Notes: generated by a model not told the origin, from the sequence alone. Counted from the stretch's first letter, positions 24,979 to 32,869 are shown. The stretch is DNA of 64,000 nucleotides from Herbidospora mongoliensis (GCF_001570545.1 NZ_BBXD01000010.1:310001-374000), one strand, 5' to 3'. Numbers and translations are program-made.

Positions 24979-26538
24979 TTAGACGATCGAACCGGACCAG
25001 ACGTTCGCCGCCTGCTTGTAGACGCCGTAGGTCTCGCCGTCGAAGTAGGCGGAGACCGAGGTGTCGATGCGTCGGTTGCCGTCACGGTCGGAGACCGCGA
25101 TGGTCACGCCGTTCAGGTAGCCGAGACGGCGGGTGTTCTTGTAGCTCGCCAGCCACGAGGAGCCGATGGCGCCCTGACCGGTGAAGGAGGACTTGATGCC
25201 GACGAGCTCCTGGGCCTTGATCGCCGACGCCGAGGCGGCGAAGGTCTTCCCGTACGACCACTTGAGGGTGTTCCCGGAGAAGACGCGGTTGCCGTCGGGG
25301 TGGGCGCCGCTCGGGTAGCCGAACACGTAGTGGGCCTTGCCCACCTTCTGGTTGTAGGCCAGACCCTGGCCGCCGACGTTGTCGCCGAGACGGCCGACGT
25401 CCTCGACGCCGCGGATGATGTAGTGGTCCTTGAAGTAGGCCTCGGCCACCGAGGTCTTGACCCACTTCTTCACGAACCACTCTTTTTTGAAGAACTGGTT
25501 CTGGTCGGTCTTCCGCAGCTCACCCTTGAAGGCCGTGTCGGCCTTCAGCTTGTTGTAGGCGGCCTCGTCGATCGGGTACTCCACGCCGGAGTCGGGCCCG
25601 CACCAGGTCGGGCACTTCTCGCCGTTCTTCATGGCGTTGGTGCCGGTGGGCGCGGCCGTGTAGGCGGCCTTGGACACCGATTCGGTCGTCAGCTTCACGC
25701 CGTCGACGCCGTCGGTGTAGTACTTCTCGGCCTCGGCCTGGGAGAACGACGCCTTCGGCGGGTCGACCGGAGCGGTCACCGGGGCGAGGGTCTTCTTCCA
25801 GTAGGGCCCGCCCTCGGTGTACTTGGCCTCGAACTCCGCCTTGGTCACGACCTCGGAGAGGATCTTCTTCTGACCCTTCCACTTGCCGTAGGCGGCCTTG
25901 TCGACCTCCTTGTCACCCGTGAGCTTGACGCCGTTGTAGACGGTGACGAACGCGTAGTTGCGGTCGCCGTCCTCGAAGACGTCGTAGTCGTAGTGGGTGT
26001 AGGAGGTCTTGCCGACGTAGATGCCCCAGGGGGTCTTGCCCTGGTAGTAGCCGGGCACGAAGACCCAGTTGTCCAGGACGGGCTTGTTGCTCTCGGTGTC
26101 GTACACACACTGGCCGGCCGTGGCCACGAGGTTGCGGTACTTCGACTGGAGCGAGGTGCCGGAGCACCAGTGGGGCTTGCCGTCGGCGCCCATGAAGAAG
26201 ACCTTGCCGCTCGTCCGGGGCAGGTTCACGTTCTTGGACGTGCTGGTCGACTTCTTCTCGTCGCCGATCGCCGGAACGGTGCCAGCCTTGGTGTCGGCGG
26301 AGGGGCCGCCGGTGGAGATGTGCTTGGCCGCGACCGTGGTCTCGACGTTGTAGGGGGTCGCGTCCTGGAGCTGCGCCTTGTCCCAGAAGTAGGCGATGGC
26401 CTGCGCCTCGCTGGAACCGGCCAGCACCTCCTTCTCGATGTACTTGGGGGCGGCTGCGGCGGGGGTCGCGACCAGCGCTGCGGCCAGCAGTCCGATGGAC
26501 CCGGCGATGGTGCTGCCGATGAGGAGGGTGCGCTGCAC
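24979..26538 (-). CDS. Secreted trypsin/V8-fold protein lacking the catalytic triad
   Basis: 519 residues, signal peptide to about residue 30. The fold is recognisable from CSGTSLQSKYRNLVATAG, NWVFVPGYYQGKTPWG, VGGQGLAYNQ, YVFGYPSG and the C-terminal LASYKNTRRLGYLNGVTI, all in the order seen in actinomycete V8-like serine endopeptidases. The catalytic positions are changed: TAGQC at 141-144 in place of TAGHC (His to Gln), RNYAFV at 193-198 in place of the Asp-containing block, and GAIGSSW at 456-462 where GxSGGPW is expected. A Lys/Tyr-rich insertion of about 150 residues (225-380) splits the domain. It is therefore probably a non-hydrolytic secreted protein. It is monocistronic with its own terminator. 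Confidence 0.8.
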   Translation of the reverse strand: MQRTLLIGSTIAGSIGLLAAALVATPAAAAPKYIEKEVLAGSSEAQAIAYFWDKAQLQDATPYNVETTVAAKHISTGGPSADTKAGTVPAIGDEKKSTSTSKNVNLPRTSGKVFFMGADGKPHWCSGTSLQSKYRNLVATAGQCVYDTESNKPVLDNWVFVPGYYQGKTPWGIYVGKTSYTHYDYDVFEDGDRNYAFVTVYNGVKLTGDKEVDKAAYGKWKGQKKILSEVVTKAEFEAKYTEGGPYWKKTLAPVTAPVDPPKASFSQAEAEKYYTDGVDGVKLTTESVSKAAYTAAPTGTNAMKNGEKCPTWCGPDSGVEYPIDEAAYNKLKADTAFKGELRKTDQNQFFKKEWFVKKWVKTSVAEAYFKDHYIIRGVEDVGRLGDNVGGQGLAYNQKVGKAHYVFGYPSGAHPDGNRVFSGNTLKWSYGKTFAASASAIKAQELVGIKSSFTGQGAIGSSWLASYKNTRRLGYLNGVTIAVSDRDGNRRIDTSVSAYFDGETYGVYKQAANVWSGSIV

Positions 26539-26696
26539 TGAGGGGTCTCCCTTGCTCTGCCGTGGGACGTCACTTGCGCCCCATCCGTCAGTAAATGGAT
26601 TGGCAAGGACGTTACATGTGACGATTCGGATAGTCCCCGCAGGTTGTTATAAGTGTGACTCAGATCACATTGATGGAAGGGAACCGGATGGTGTTG

Positions 26697-26935
26697 GACA
26701 CCGTCCAATTTCGCTCGGGGGACGACCCCCGAACCCCCGCTGTGAGGGGGCTTGCGCCCCTTCACGCTCCCCCTGACCGCTGACGCGTCCCGGCGTCGCT
26801 GTCGCTCCGGGTCGCTTTCGCTCCTTGCGAAGGGCTCCGCCCCTCGCGCTCCCTGGCAAGGCCTCGCTTCGCTCGGGCGGCACTCGCTTCGCTCGACCAT
26901 GCCGGTCCGGGGGCAGGGGCGTCGCGGCATGTAAC
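26697..26935. repeat. GC-rich block of degenerate GAGCGAAGCGAG-type repeats
   Basis: Read on the minus strand, the block contains many variants of a 12-base unit: GAGCGAAGCGAG twice, GGAGCGAAAGCGAC, GGAGCGACAGCGAC, and GGAGCGCGAGGGG. G-runs and short palindromes such as GGGGGACGACCCCC are interleaved. It has no codon structure on either strand. It looks like an intergenic structured repeat, not a gene, and may fold as RNA or bind protein. Confidence 0.6.
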
Positions 26936-26990
26936 AAGTTCGACCCCGCTGGTTCACATGAAGGGCCGGGTGACGTACCTTGGAGAGTAG

Positions 26991-27004
26991 TGGGAGCGCT
27001 CCCA
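26991..27004. promoter_or_regulatory. Second CebR operator box, upstream of an RsbW-like gene
   Basis: A perfect copy of the 14-base palindrome TGGGAGCGCTCCCA, identical to that before the GH6 gene, ends 25 bases before the ATG of the RsbW-like ATPase. The position overlaps the expected transcription start, as a repressor site should. Confidence 0.88.
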
Positions 27005-27029
27005 ACGAGACGGTGAGGAGGACGCGGGC

Positions 27030-27455
27030 ATGACAGTCCCTTTCGCCGCCACTGCGCTCGACGGGCTCGACGATTTCGACACCTGGTCGGCGGAGTGCCT
27101 GCTCCCGGCCGTCGGCGCCAGCGTCGCCGAGGCCCGCAGACTGGTCCGGCGTGAACTCACCAGCCGGGGCCGCACCGACCTGGTCGACGACTGTCAGCTG
27201 ATCGTCAGCGAGCTCGTGACCAACGCCGTCCGCCACGCGGGCACCGCCTTCGCCCTGCGCCTGCGCGGCACCGCCGAATGGATATACGGCGAGGTCTACG
27301 ACACCGGCGGCACCGCGCCGCGACCCCGCGATCCCCGCCCGGAGTCCACCGACGGCCGGGGTCTCCTGATCGTCGGCGCACTGGCCGCTTCCTGGGGATA
27401 CGCGCCGGGAGCGCGCGGCGGCAAGATCGTCTGGTTCGTGCTGGGCGACGCGTAG
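27030..27455 (+). CDS. RsbW/SpoIIAB-like ATP-binding regulatory kinase
   Basis: 141 residues, a stand-alone HATPase_c_2 domain. It has the N-box SELVTNAVRHA (about residue 68) and EVYDTGGTAP. The glycine box is GRGLLIVGALAASWGY. Proteins of this size in actinomycetes act as anti-sigma factors or serine kinases of STAS proteins. The ribosome site is GGTGAGGAGG. Control by a CebR box is unusual for such a gene and suggests that a partner-switching circuit responds to cellulose breakdown products. No sigma factor gene is adjacent. Confidence 0.88.
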   Translation: MTVPFAATALDGLDDFDTWSAECLLPAVGASVAEARRLVRRELTSRGRTDLVDDCQLIVSELVTNAVRHAGTAFALRLRGTAEWIYGEVYDTGGTAPRPRDPRPESTDGRGLLIVGALAASWGYAPGARGGKIVWFVLGDA

Positions 27456-27472
27456 GCGCGTTCCACTCCGCG

Positions 27473-27985
27473 TCAGCGGAACGCGGCGAGCACCGCCGTG
27501 GTGATCTCGTGGGGCGTCATCGTCGCGTCGGCCGTGTGGTCGGCCACCTCCAGGAACTTCGGCAGCCGCTTGTCCCGCTGGGTCTTCAGCATGTGCACCA
27601 GATCGGGCTCGAAGTGCGGCCGATGGCTGCTCGACAGCATCCGTTCGGCCAGGACCTCCGGCGGGCCGTCCAGAAAGACCACGAACGACGAGGTCAGCGC
27701 CTCACGCGCGGCCGGGTCCTCGACGGTGCTGGCCGCCGCGGCCACCACGACCGGAGGCCGGGCCGCGACCGCGTCGAGCAGGACCTCGGTCTCCCGGTCG
27801 TGCAGGACGTCGGCGCCGACGGTCTCGTTCATGCGAGCGGCGGTCTGGCCGTAGCGGGCTTCAAGGTCGCCGTCGCTGTCGCGCATCTCGCGCCCGAGCG
27901 CCTCGGCGACCATCCGGGCGACCGTGCTCTTGCCGGCGCCCATCAGGCCCATGATCACGATGGGGGTCTCGTTCATGACGGGCAT
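27473..27985 (-). CDS. Shikimate-kinase-like P-loop kinase
   Basis: 170 residues from the ATG at 27985 (167 from the ATG at 27976). Walker A GLMGAGKST near residue 12; then MRDSDGDLEARYGQT, which matches the substrate Asp-containing block of shikimate/gluconate kinases (DxD). There is a lid region RPHFEPD and a C-terminal helix. Despite the fold, shikimate kinase normally carries GGG in the shikimate-binding loop; here the equivalent is VVVAAAAS, so the substrate is doubtful. It is convergent with the RsbW-like gene (18 bases between stops). Confidence 0.75.
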   Translation of the reverse strand: MPVMNETPIVIMGLMGAGKSTVARMVAEALGREMRDSDGDLEARYGQTAARMNETVGADVLHDRETEVLLDAVAARPPVVVAAAASTVEDPAAREALTSSFVVFLDGPPEVLAERMLSSSHRPHFEPDLVHMLKTQRDKRLPKFLEVADHTADATMTPHEITTAVLAAFR

Positions 27986-28067
27986 TCTGCCCCGGTGGTT
28001 CTGTTTTGGTCCCGTCACGTTTGAGATTCGCTGACGGGATAGTGCATCGGTCGAAGGAGGGAACGCC

Positions 28068-28328
28068 ATGACAATCGCCGGAAGCATCATCCTGATCATG
28101 TTGGGCGCCATTCTCACCTGGGCCGTCGAGTTCAGCCTCGCGGGGCTCGACATCCAGGTCATCGGGGTCATTCTCATGGTGGGCGGCCTGGCGGGGCTGC
28201 TGTTCGGCCTCTACCGGCTGAGCACCGTCCGCCGCGCCACCGCCGTCACCCCTGTGGCCCCCGTGGACGAAGTGCACACCACCCAGCGCCGCGTCTACGA
28301 GGAGCGTCGCTACAACGACCCCATCTAA
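28068..28328 (+). CDS. DUF6458-family small membrane protein
   Basis: 86 residues with two membrane helices (GSIILIMLGAILTWAV and VIGVILMVGGLAGLLFGL) separated by a short loop with the conserved AGLDIQV. A basic cytoplasmic tail ends RRYNDPI. This is the pattern of DUF6458, a widespread actinobacterial family of unknown function. Ribosome site GAAGGAGG. It has a strong terminator. Confidence 0.82.
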   Translation: MTIAGSIILIMLGAILTWAVEFSLAGLDIQVIGVILMVGGLAGLLFGLYRLSTVRRATAVTPVAPVDEVHTTQRRVYEERRYNDPI

Positions 28329-28341
28329 GCCGTACGAAGCA

Positions 28342-28373
28342 AGAGGAGCCGGGTGTCCCGACCCGGCTCCTCT
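28342..28373 (+). terminator. Rho-independent terminator of the DUF6458 gene
   Basis: A perfect 13-base stem (28342-28354 with 28361-28373), 6-base loop, followed by TCTTTTCTG, 14 bases after the stop codon. Confidence 0.92.
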
Positions 28374-28483
28374 TCTTTTCTGTACGACCTCTGGAAGAAC
28401 GATGGCCGTTCGCTGACACGTGATCGGCGGCCCAGGCGGCCGGTCGAGATGATCATGGAACCCTTCGACAGAGGGGAAGTTCC

Positions 28484-29014
28484 ATGCGCTCCATCCTTTG
28501 GCCCGCCGTCGCCCTGGCTCTCGGCCTCGGCCTCGCACCTGCCCAGTCGGCTACGGCCGCCGACATCGGCGACGTCGTCTGCAACGGCGGCGTTCTCAAC
28601 CTGCAGTTCAACCCCGGACTGACGTTCAGCAGGAAGACCGTCCGCCTGTCCGGCAGCGGCGAACTGGGCATCTGCAGCTCGAAGAAGTACCCGAAGATCA
28701 CCGGAGGGACCATCCGCGTCGAGTCCTCTCTCACCGCCGTATGCCCGGGGCCGATCGGCCCCGGCTACGCCAAGGTGTCGATCAACTGGAACGACGGTTC
28801 CAAGACCACGATCGACCAGTCGACCTTCCGTGGGGACGCGAGCTCGTTCAGCCTCGAGGGCGGCGGCATCGCCGCCGGCGCCTTCGCGGGCGGGACCGCC
28901 CGCGCCAACGGCCGCACCACCAGCAACCTCATCGAAATCGGTGCGGGCTGCGTCCTCAGCGGAGTCACCTCCGTGGCGACCACGATCGACCAGTTCGCGG
29001 CCGGCGACATCTAG
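28484..29014 (+). CDS. Secreted hypothetical protein, 176 residues
   Basis: ATG with GAGGGGA upstream. A signal peptide (MRSILWPAVALALGLGLAP) has its cleavage near TAAD. The mature domain, about 150 residues, is Gly/Thr/Ser-rich with four cysteines (VVCNGG, GICSSK, AVCPG, GCVLSG), probably two disulfides, in a beta-rich pattern. I recognise no family; similar short secreted four-Cys proteins are common in actinomycetes. Repeats with a hairpin follow the stop. Confidence 0.75.
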   Translation: MRSILWPAVALALGLGLAPAQSATAADIGDVVCNGGVLNLQFNPGLTFSRKTVRLSGSGELGICSSKKYPKITGGTIRVESSLTAVCPGPIGPGYAKVSINWNDGSKTTIDQSTFRGDASSFSLEGGGIAAGAFAGGTARANGRTTSNLIEIGAGCVLSGVTSVATTIDQFAAGDI

Positions 29015-29183
29015 GAATCTTGGGCCTGGACGCCACGTCGCACTATTCGGCGGGGGTCACCGGTAGCGACGTGCGAGAAACCTGGGGCCGGGACGCCATG
29101 TCGTGTCGTTCGGCGTGACGAAGGTCGTGGTCGCGGGTGGCGACGTGTGGGAAACCTGGGGCCGGGACACCACGTCCCGGCCC
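29014..29183. repeat. Three degenerate direct repeats ending in a terminator-like hairpin
   Basis: Three copies of a unit around ACCTGGGGCCGGGACGCCA lie at about 29014-29040, 29077-29103 and 29151-29177. They are spaced 63 and 74 bases apart, and the sequence between copies is also related (GCGACGTGCGAGAAA, GCGACGTGTGGGAAA). In the third copy the unit forms a perfect 10-base stem with a 5-base loop (29159-29168 with 29174-29183) followed by a T-rich stretch. It probably terminates the secreted-protein gene; copies 1 and 2 have decayed arms. Confidence 0.65.
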
Positions 29184-29207
29184 GGTCTCTTCTCTGGACG
29201 ATCTCCG

Positions 29208-29474
29208 CTACCCCGCCTCTGACTGCGGCCCGCCCCCCAGAGTGCGCTGACGCCGGGTGGCCAGGTACATGTCGACGCCGATCGCGGCCGCCGCCACGAT
29301 GCCGATGATCATCAGCCACCACACCTGGCTCAGCCCCGCGATCACCGCCACGGCGATCGCGATCACCAGCCCGAACGACCCGAGCCTGACGTGGACGACG
29401 TCGCGAGGCGTCGCCGCCACCATGGGCTTGCCCCTGGCGTCGTGCTGCTCTTCGGTCTTTCTCGGCTCTGTCAT
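29208..29474 (-). CDS. Small membrane protein, 88 residues
   Basis: A hydrophilic N-terminus (about 30 residues) precedes two closely spaced hydrophobic helices (FGLVIAIAVAVIAGLS and WWLMIIGIVAAAAIGVDMY) and a basic tail. I do not recognise a named family with confidence. Both termini are predicted cytoplasmic. It lies 30 bases downstream of the HldE-like gene on the same strand and may be part of that transcript. Confidence 0.65.
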   Translation of the reverse strand: MTEPRKTEEQHDARGKPMVAATPRDVVHVRLGSFGLVIAIAVAVIAGLSQVWWLMIIGIVAAAAIGVDMYLATRRQRTLGGGPQSEAG

Positions 29475-29504
29475 GATTTATCCCCTACCCTCCGATTTTG
29501 CGGA

Positions 29505-30821
29505 TTACCGCCGTTCGACCAGCCGGACCTCGCCGCCCAGCTCCCGCACCAGCCGTGCCTCCGGCACCAGGTCGGGGTGGCCGCCGGCGCCCTTGACGTA
29601 GAAGTCGGGGCGGATCAGCCGCAGCAGCGAGGCGGGGCTGTCGTCCTCGATCAAGGTGATGTAGTCGACCGAGCCCAGCCCGGCCAGCACCGCCGCCCGG
29701 TCCTCGGCCGTGTTGACCACCCGGTCGGGGGCCTTCCTGCGGGCGGCGCTGGCGTCGTCCCGTACACCCACCACCAGCACGTCGCCCAGCCGTCTGGCCT
29801 GCTCCAGGCAGGTCACGTGGCCGGGGTGCAGGACGTCGAAGCTGCCGTCGGTGAAGACGATGCGGCGGCCCTGTTCACGTTCGACGGCGACGCGTTCGGC
29901 CAGGACCTTGGCCGGCATGGTCGGTCGCGGGCCCACCTCGGCGAGCAGGTCGTCGGCGTCGCAGACGGCGGTGCCGGGGCGGCGGGAGACCACGTCGGAA
30001 CCCGCCTGCGCCAGGTCGGCTGCGGTGGCGGCGTCGGCTCCGGCCGCCAAGGCCAGGGCGAAGACCGCCGTGAAGGTGTCGCCCGCGCCGGCGCCCATGA
30101 GGTCGCCGGAGGCGCGATGAGTGCGGTGGGGCGGGCGGTCCTCGCGGTGGACGACCGCGCCGTCGCCCTCGTCGGTGATCACTATCGGGGCGCCGGTGAC
30201 GTCGAAGGGGTCGTCCGCGACGAGGTCGCAGGCGTCGTATCGGGCCAGCACGGCGGCGGGGCCGCTGTCGCGCCAGAGTTCGGGGTCGTAGGCGTCCACG
30301 ACCAGCAGCGGGAGCCCGGCCAGGGCCTCGCGGACCGCCGCGGTGCAGACGCCCGCGCCGGAGTCACAGACGATCACGACGTGGGCCAGTTCCGCGATCT
30401 CGCGGATCTGGGACACCAGCTCCCGCTCGACCGACGCGGTGACAGGGGAACGGTCCTCTTCGTCGTAGCGGGCCACCATCTGGCCGCCCGACATGACCCG
30501 TCGTTTCACGGCGGTCCGGCGGCCTCGGGCGATGATGGGGCCGTCCACCTCGTGGCGGAGCAGTGACCCGATGAGCGCGGTTCCGGCCGGGTCGGCGCCG
30601 GCGACGCCGAGCAGGTGCACGCGGGCACCCAGCGCGGCCAGGTTGGCGGCGGTGTTGGCGGCGCCGCCGGGGGCGTCGTCGATCTGCTCGACGCTGACCA
30701 CCGGGACCGGCGCCTCCTGCGCCATCCGGCCGGCCCGGCCCTGAAGCCACGAGTCGAGCATTACGTCACCGACGACCACGGCCGTGAGGCCGGGAAAGCG
30801 GCGGACTGTCTCTTCCGTCAT
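29505..30821 (-). CDS. hldE: Bifunctional heptose-7-phosphate kinase / heptose-1-phosphate adenylyltransferase (HldE-like)
   Basis: 438 residues from the ATG at 30821. An ATG at 30875 with a good ribosome site is also in frame, but it would leave almost no leader behind the predicted promoter. The N-terminal PfkB-type sugar kinase (about 10-300) has VVVGDVMLDSW, GGAANTAANLAALG and the C-terminal block MGAGAGDTFTAVFALAL with the catalytic Asp. The C-terminal nucleotidyltransferase (310-438) has TDGSFDVLHPGHVTCLEQA with the HxGH motif and the linker VRDDASAARRKAP. Together they would make ADP- (or NDP-) activated heptose from heptose-7-phosphate. Glycosyltransferases encoded alongside would use it. 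Confidence 0.88.
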   Translation of the reverse strand: MTEETVRRFPGLTAVVVGDVMLDSWLQGRAGRMAQEAPVPVVSVEQIDDAPGGAANTAANLAALGARVHLLGVAGADPAGTALIGSLLRHEVDGPIIARGRRTAVKRRVMSGGQMVARYDEEDRSPVTASVERELVSQIREIAELAHVVIVCDSGAGVCTAAVREALAGLPLLVVDAYDPELWRDSGPAAVLARYDACDLVADDPFDVTGAPIVITDEGDGAVVHREDRPPHRTHRASGDLMGAGAGDTFTAVFALALAAGADAATAADLAQAGSDVVSRRPGTAVCDADDLLAEVGPRPTMPAKVLAERVAVEREQGRRIVFTDGSFDVLHPGHVTCLEQARRLGDVLVVGVRDDASAARRKAPDRVVNTAEDRAAVLAGLGSVDYITLIEDDSPASLLRLIRPDFYVKGAGGHPDLVPEARLVRELGGEVRLVERR

Positions 30822-30865
30822 GGTCGTCTCTGCTGCCCGGGGGTGTGCGGGGAAAACCGCAGCGT

Positions 30866-30890
30866 GTTTGCTCATGCACCCCTCGGGTAA
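30866..30890 (+). promoter_or_regulatory. Sigma-B-like promoter of the GT9 gene
   Basis: GTTT (30866-30869), a 15-base spacer, then GGGTAA (30885-30890). It matches the general-stress sigma factor consensus of actinomycetes (GTTT-N14-16-GGGTA). It lies 43 bases before the GT9 start and overlaps a divergent copy on the other strand. Confidence 0.6.
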
Positions 30891-30911
30891 CCGGGCCGAG
30901 GTACCGAAAAC
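30887..30911 (-). promoter_or_regulatory. Sigma-B-like promoter of the HldE-like gene
   Basis: On the minus strand GTTT (30911-30908), 15 bases, then GGTTAC (30892-30887), one base away from GGGTAC. Transcription would start near 30880, which supports the downstream ATG at 30821 as the true start of the HldE-like protein. Confidence 0.5.
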
Positions 30912-30932
30912 GAACCGAGCGAAGGCCAATCG

Positions 30933-31940
30933 ATGAACCTCATCGTTGAGAGCGTCGAGCGGATCGCCGTCCTGCGGGCTACGGCTCTGGGTGACCTGCT
31001 GTTGATCCTCCCCGCCGTGGAGGCGCTACGCCGCACCTATCCGGCCGCGTCGATCACTCTTCTCGGCAGGGAGTGGCAAGTGCCGTTCCTGCGCGGCCGT
31101 CCCGGGCCGGTCGACGAGGTGGTCGTCGTGCCCCCGATAGAGGAATCCCCCGAGGCGCCACCCGAACTCGTCGGCCGGTTCGACCTGGCCCTCCAGATGC
31201 ACGGCGACGGGCAGCACGCCAACGCCTTCGTCAACGGCCTGGGCGCCCGCGTGACCGCTGGTCTGCGCGGCGACGACGCCCAGCCCCTTGACCGCTGGCT
31301 GCCCTATGTCCCCTACCAGCACGAGACTCTGCGCTTCCTGGAGGTCGCCGGGCTGGTCGGGGCGAGCTGCGACTACGTGGAACCGCGCATGCAGGTGACC
31401 CGCGCCGACTACGCCGAACTGCGCTCCGCCCTGGGCGAACTGCCGCGCGGCCTGATCGCCGTCCACCCCGGGGGCAAGGACGCCCGGCGTCGCTGGCCCG
31501 CGTCCTGCTTCGCCGAGGCCGCGGCCCGCCTGGGCCGCCCGGTCGTGGTGACCGGTGGGGAACACGAACGCGACCTGGTGGAAGAGGTCTGCGCCCTGAT
31601 CCCGAAAGCGATCCCGGTCGTCGGGACCCTGTCTGCCGGCGGCCTGGCCGCCCTCTACACGGCCTGCGACGTGGTGATCGCCAACGACAGCGGCCCCCGC
31701 CGTTTGGCGGCCGCGATGGGCACGCCCACCGTGGGCGTCTACTGGTGCGGCGACCTGATCAACGCCGGCCCGCTGACCCGCAGCCACCACCGCCCACTCA
31801 TCTCCTGGACGACGACCTGCCCGGCCTGCGGAGGCGCGGGCCTCCGCGAACCGGGCGGCTGCTCCCACCCGGTCTCCTGGCTGACCGACGTCGGCGCCGA
31901 GGCTGTGGCCGAACAGGCGGACGAACTACTCAGCGCCTGA
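30933..31940 (+). CDS. Glycosyltransferase family 9 (heptosyltransferase-like)
   Basis: 335 residues, GT-B fold. N-terminal block ERIAVLRATALGDLLLILPAVEALR is the family-9 signature with the GD motif. The C-terminal nucleotide-binding half has LIAVHPGGKDARRRWP, VVVTGGEHERDLV and NDSGPRRLAAAMGTPTVGVYW. Family 9 enzymes transfer ADP-heptose; with the HldE-like gene opposite, transfer of heptose to an extracellular or cell-envelope glycan, or to a metabolite, is likely. A pair of cysteines near the C-terminus (CPACGG) is unusual. Translated as the first gene from a sigma-B-like promoter. Confidence 0.85.
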   Translation: MNLIVESVERIAVLRATALGDLLLILPAVEALRRTYPAASITLLGREWQVPFLRGRPGPVDEVVVVPPIEESPEAPPELVGRFDLALQMHGDGQHANAFVNGLGARVTAGLRGDDAQPLDRWLPYVPYQHETLRFLEVAGLVGASCDYVEPRMQVTRADYAELRSALGELPRGLIAVHPGGKDARRRWPASCFAEAAARLGRPVVVTGGEHERDLVEEVCALIPKAIPVVGTLSAGGLAALYTACDVVIANDSGPRRLAAAMGTPTVGVYWCGDLINAGPLTRSHHRPLISWTTTCPACGGAGLREPGGCSHPVSWLTDVGAEAVAEQADELLSA

Positions 31941-31945
31941 ACTGC

Positions 31946-32869
31946 TCAGCGCCTGACCAGTCCTTCGCTCAGGACCGCCGCCGCTGCCGACAGGACCTCC
32001 CTGGTCGTCACGCTGGTGGGGTCGGCGCTGTTCCTCAGTGCCTGGTGGCGGGGGCGCTCCTTCGGGGGGCCCCAGCGTTCCGGGCTTTCCGCGCCGAAGA
32101 TGGTCACCGACGGGGTGCCGTAGGCCGTCGCCAGCTGGGACACCCCCGTGTCCGAGCTGATCACCAGCCGGGCCCCGGACACGATCGCGCACAGTTCGCG
32201 CATCGAGGTCCGCCCCGCGAACACGATCTGCGGTGGCAGCACCGCCTGGTTGCCCACCAGCAGCGCCAGTGGCCGTTCCTTCCGGGAACCGGTCACCACG
32301 ACCGGCAGACCCTCTCCGGCGATGGCGCGGGCCACCTCGGCGAAACGCGCCGGGGGCCAGCGGCGGGACAGGCCCGTCCCGCCGGGGTGGATGACCACGG
32401 CGCCGGGAGCGGGGCTCGGGGTCGTGGGGGAGGGGAGCAGCAGGTCGCGGGGGTCGGCTTTGAGGCCGTACCACTCGACCAGGCGGCACCAGCGTTTGGT
32501 CTCGTGTTCGTTCTCGTCCCACTTGGGGCCGGGGGGATAGGCCTCTTCCGCGTACGCCCACAGCCTGCGGGGGCGCAGGTCGGCCAGCAGGTCGGTGGAG
32601 CGCGGGCCCCGGCCGTGCAGGTTGATCGCTATCTCGGGGAAGAAGGGCAGGTCGGAGTTGCGGTCGGTGAGGCCGGGCCAGAGGATCCGCTCCAGGCCGT
32701 AGGCGGGGATGAGGCGGTCGACCACCCCGGTCAGGGCGGCCAGTTCGCTGAGTTCGGGCGGGCAGGCCAGGGCGATCCTGATGCCGCTGCGGCGCAGGGC
32801 GCGCAGGGCGGGCACGGCCGTCAGGAGATGGCCGATGCCCTGCGCGCGCAGCACGAGTGCGGTTGTCAC
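31946..32869 (-). CDS. Glycosyltransferase family 9, second copy
   Basis: 307 residues from a GTG at 32869 that overlaps the upstream GT4 stop as GTGA. N-terminal ALVLRAQGIGHLLTAVPALRAL is a variant of the family-9 start in which GD becomes GH. The donor half has VVIHPGGTGLSRRWPPARFA, VVVTGSRKER, and SSDTGVSQLATAYGTPSVTIFG. It converges on the first GT9 gene with 5 bases between stops. With the GT4 partner it forms a two-gene operon for a heptose- or hexose-bearing glycan. Confidence 0.85.
   Translation of the reverse strand: MTTALVLRAQGIGHLLTAVPALRALRRSGIRIALACPPELSELAALTGVVDRLIPAYGLERILWPGLTDRNSDLPFFPEIAINLHGRGPRSTDLLADLRPRRLWAYAEEAYPPGPKWDENEHETKRWCRLVEWYGLKADPRDLLLPSPTTPSPAPGAVVIHPGGTGLSRRWPPARFAEVARAIAGEGLPVVVTGSRKERPLALLVGNQAVLPPQIVFAGRTSMRELCAIVSGARLVISSDTGVSQLATAYGTPSVTIFGAESPERWGPPKERPRHQALRNSADPTSVTTREVLSAAAAVLSEGLVRR

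Larger units (their letters stand above)
26539..27029. other. 491-base intergenic region with low-complexity repeat block
   Basis: Between the divergent trypsin-fold and RsbW-like genes. The half next to 26539 is comparatively AT-rich and should hold the promoter of the minus-strand gene. The stretch 26697-26935 is a repeat block (listed separately). The last 40 bases hold a CebR box and the promoter of the RsbW-like gene. I see no supported gene here. Confidence 0.6.

Noticed and set aside
27473-28177. Longer reading of the shikimate-kinase-like gene to 28177
   Set aside because: The extension overlaps the divergent DUF6458 gene and its promoter; the kinase fold begins at the ATG near 27985.
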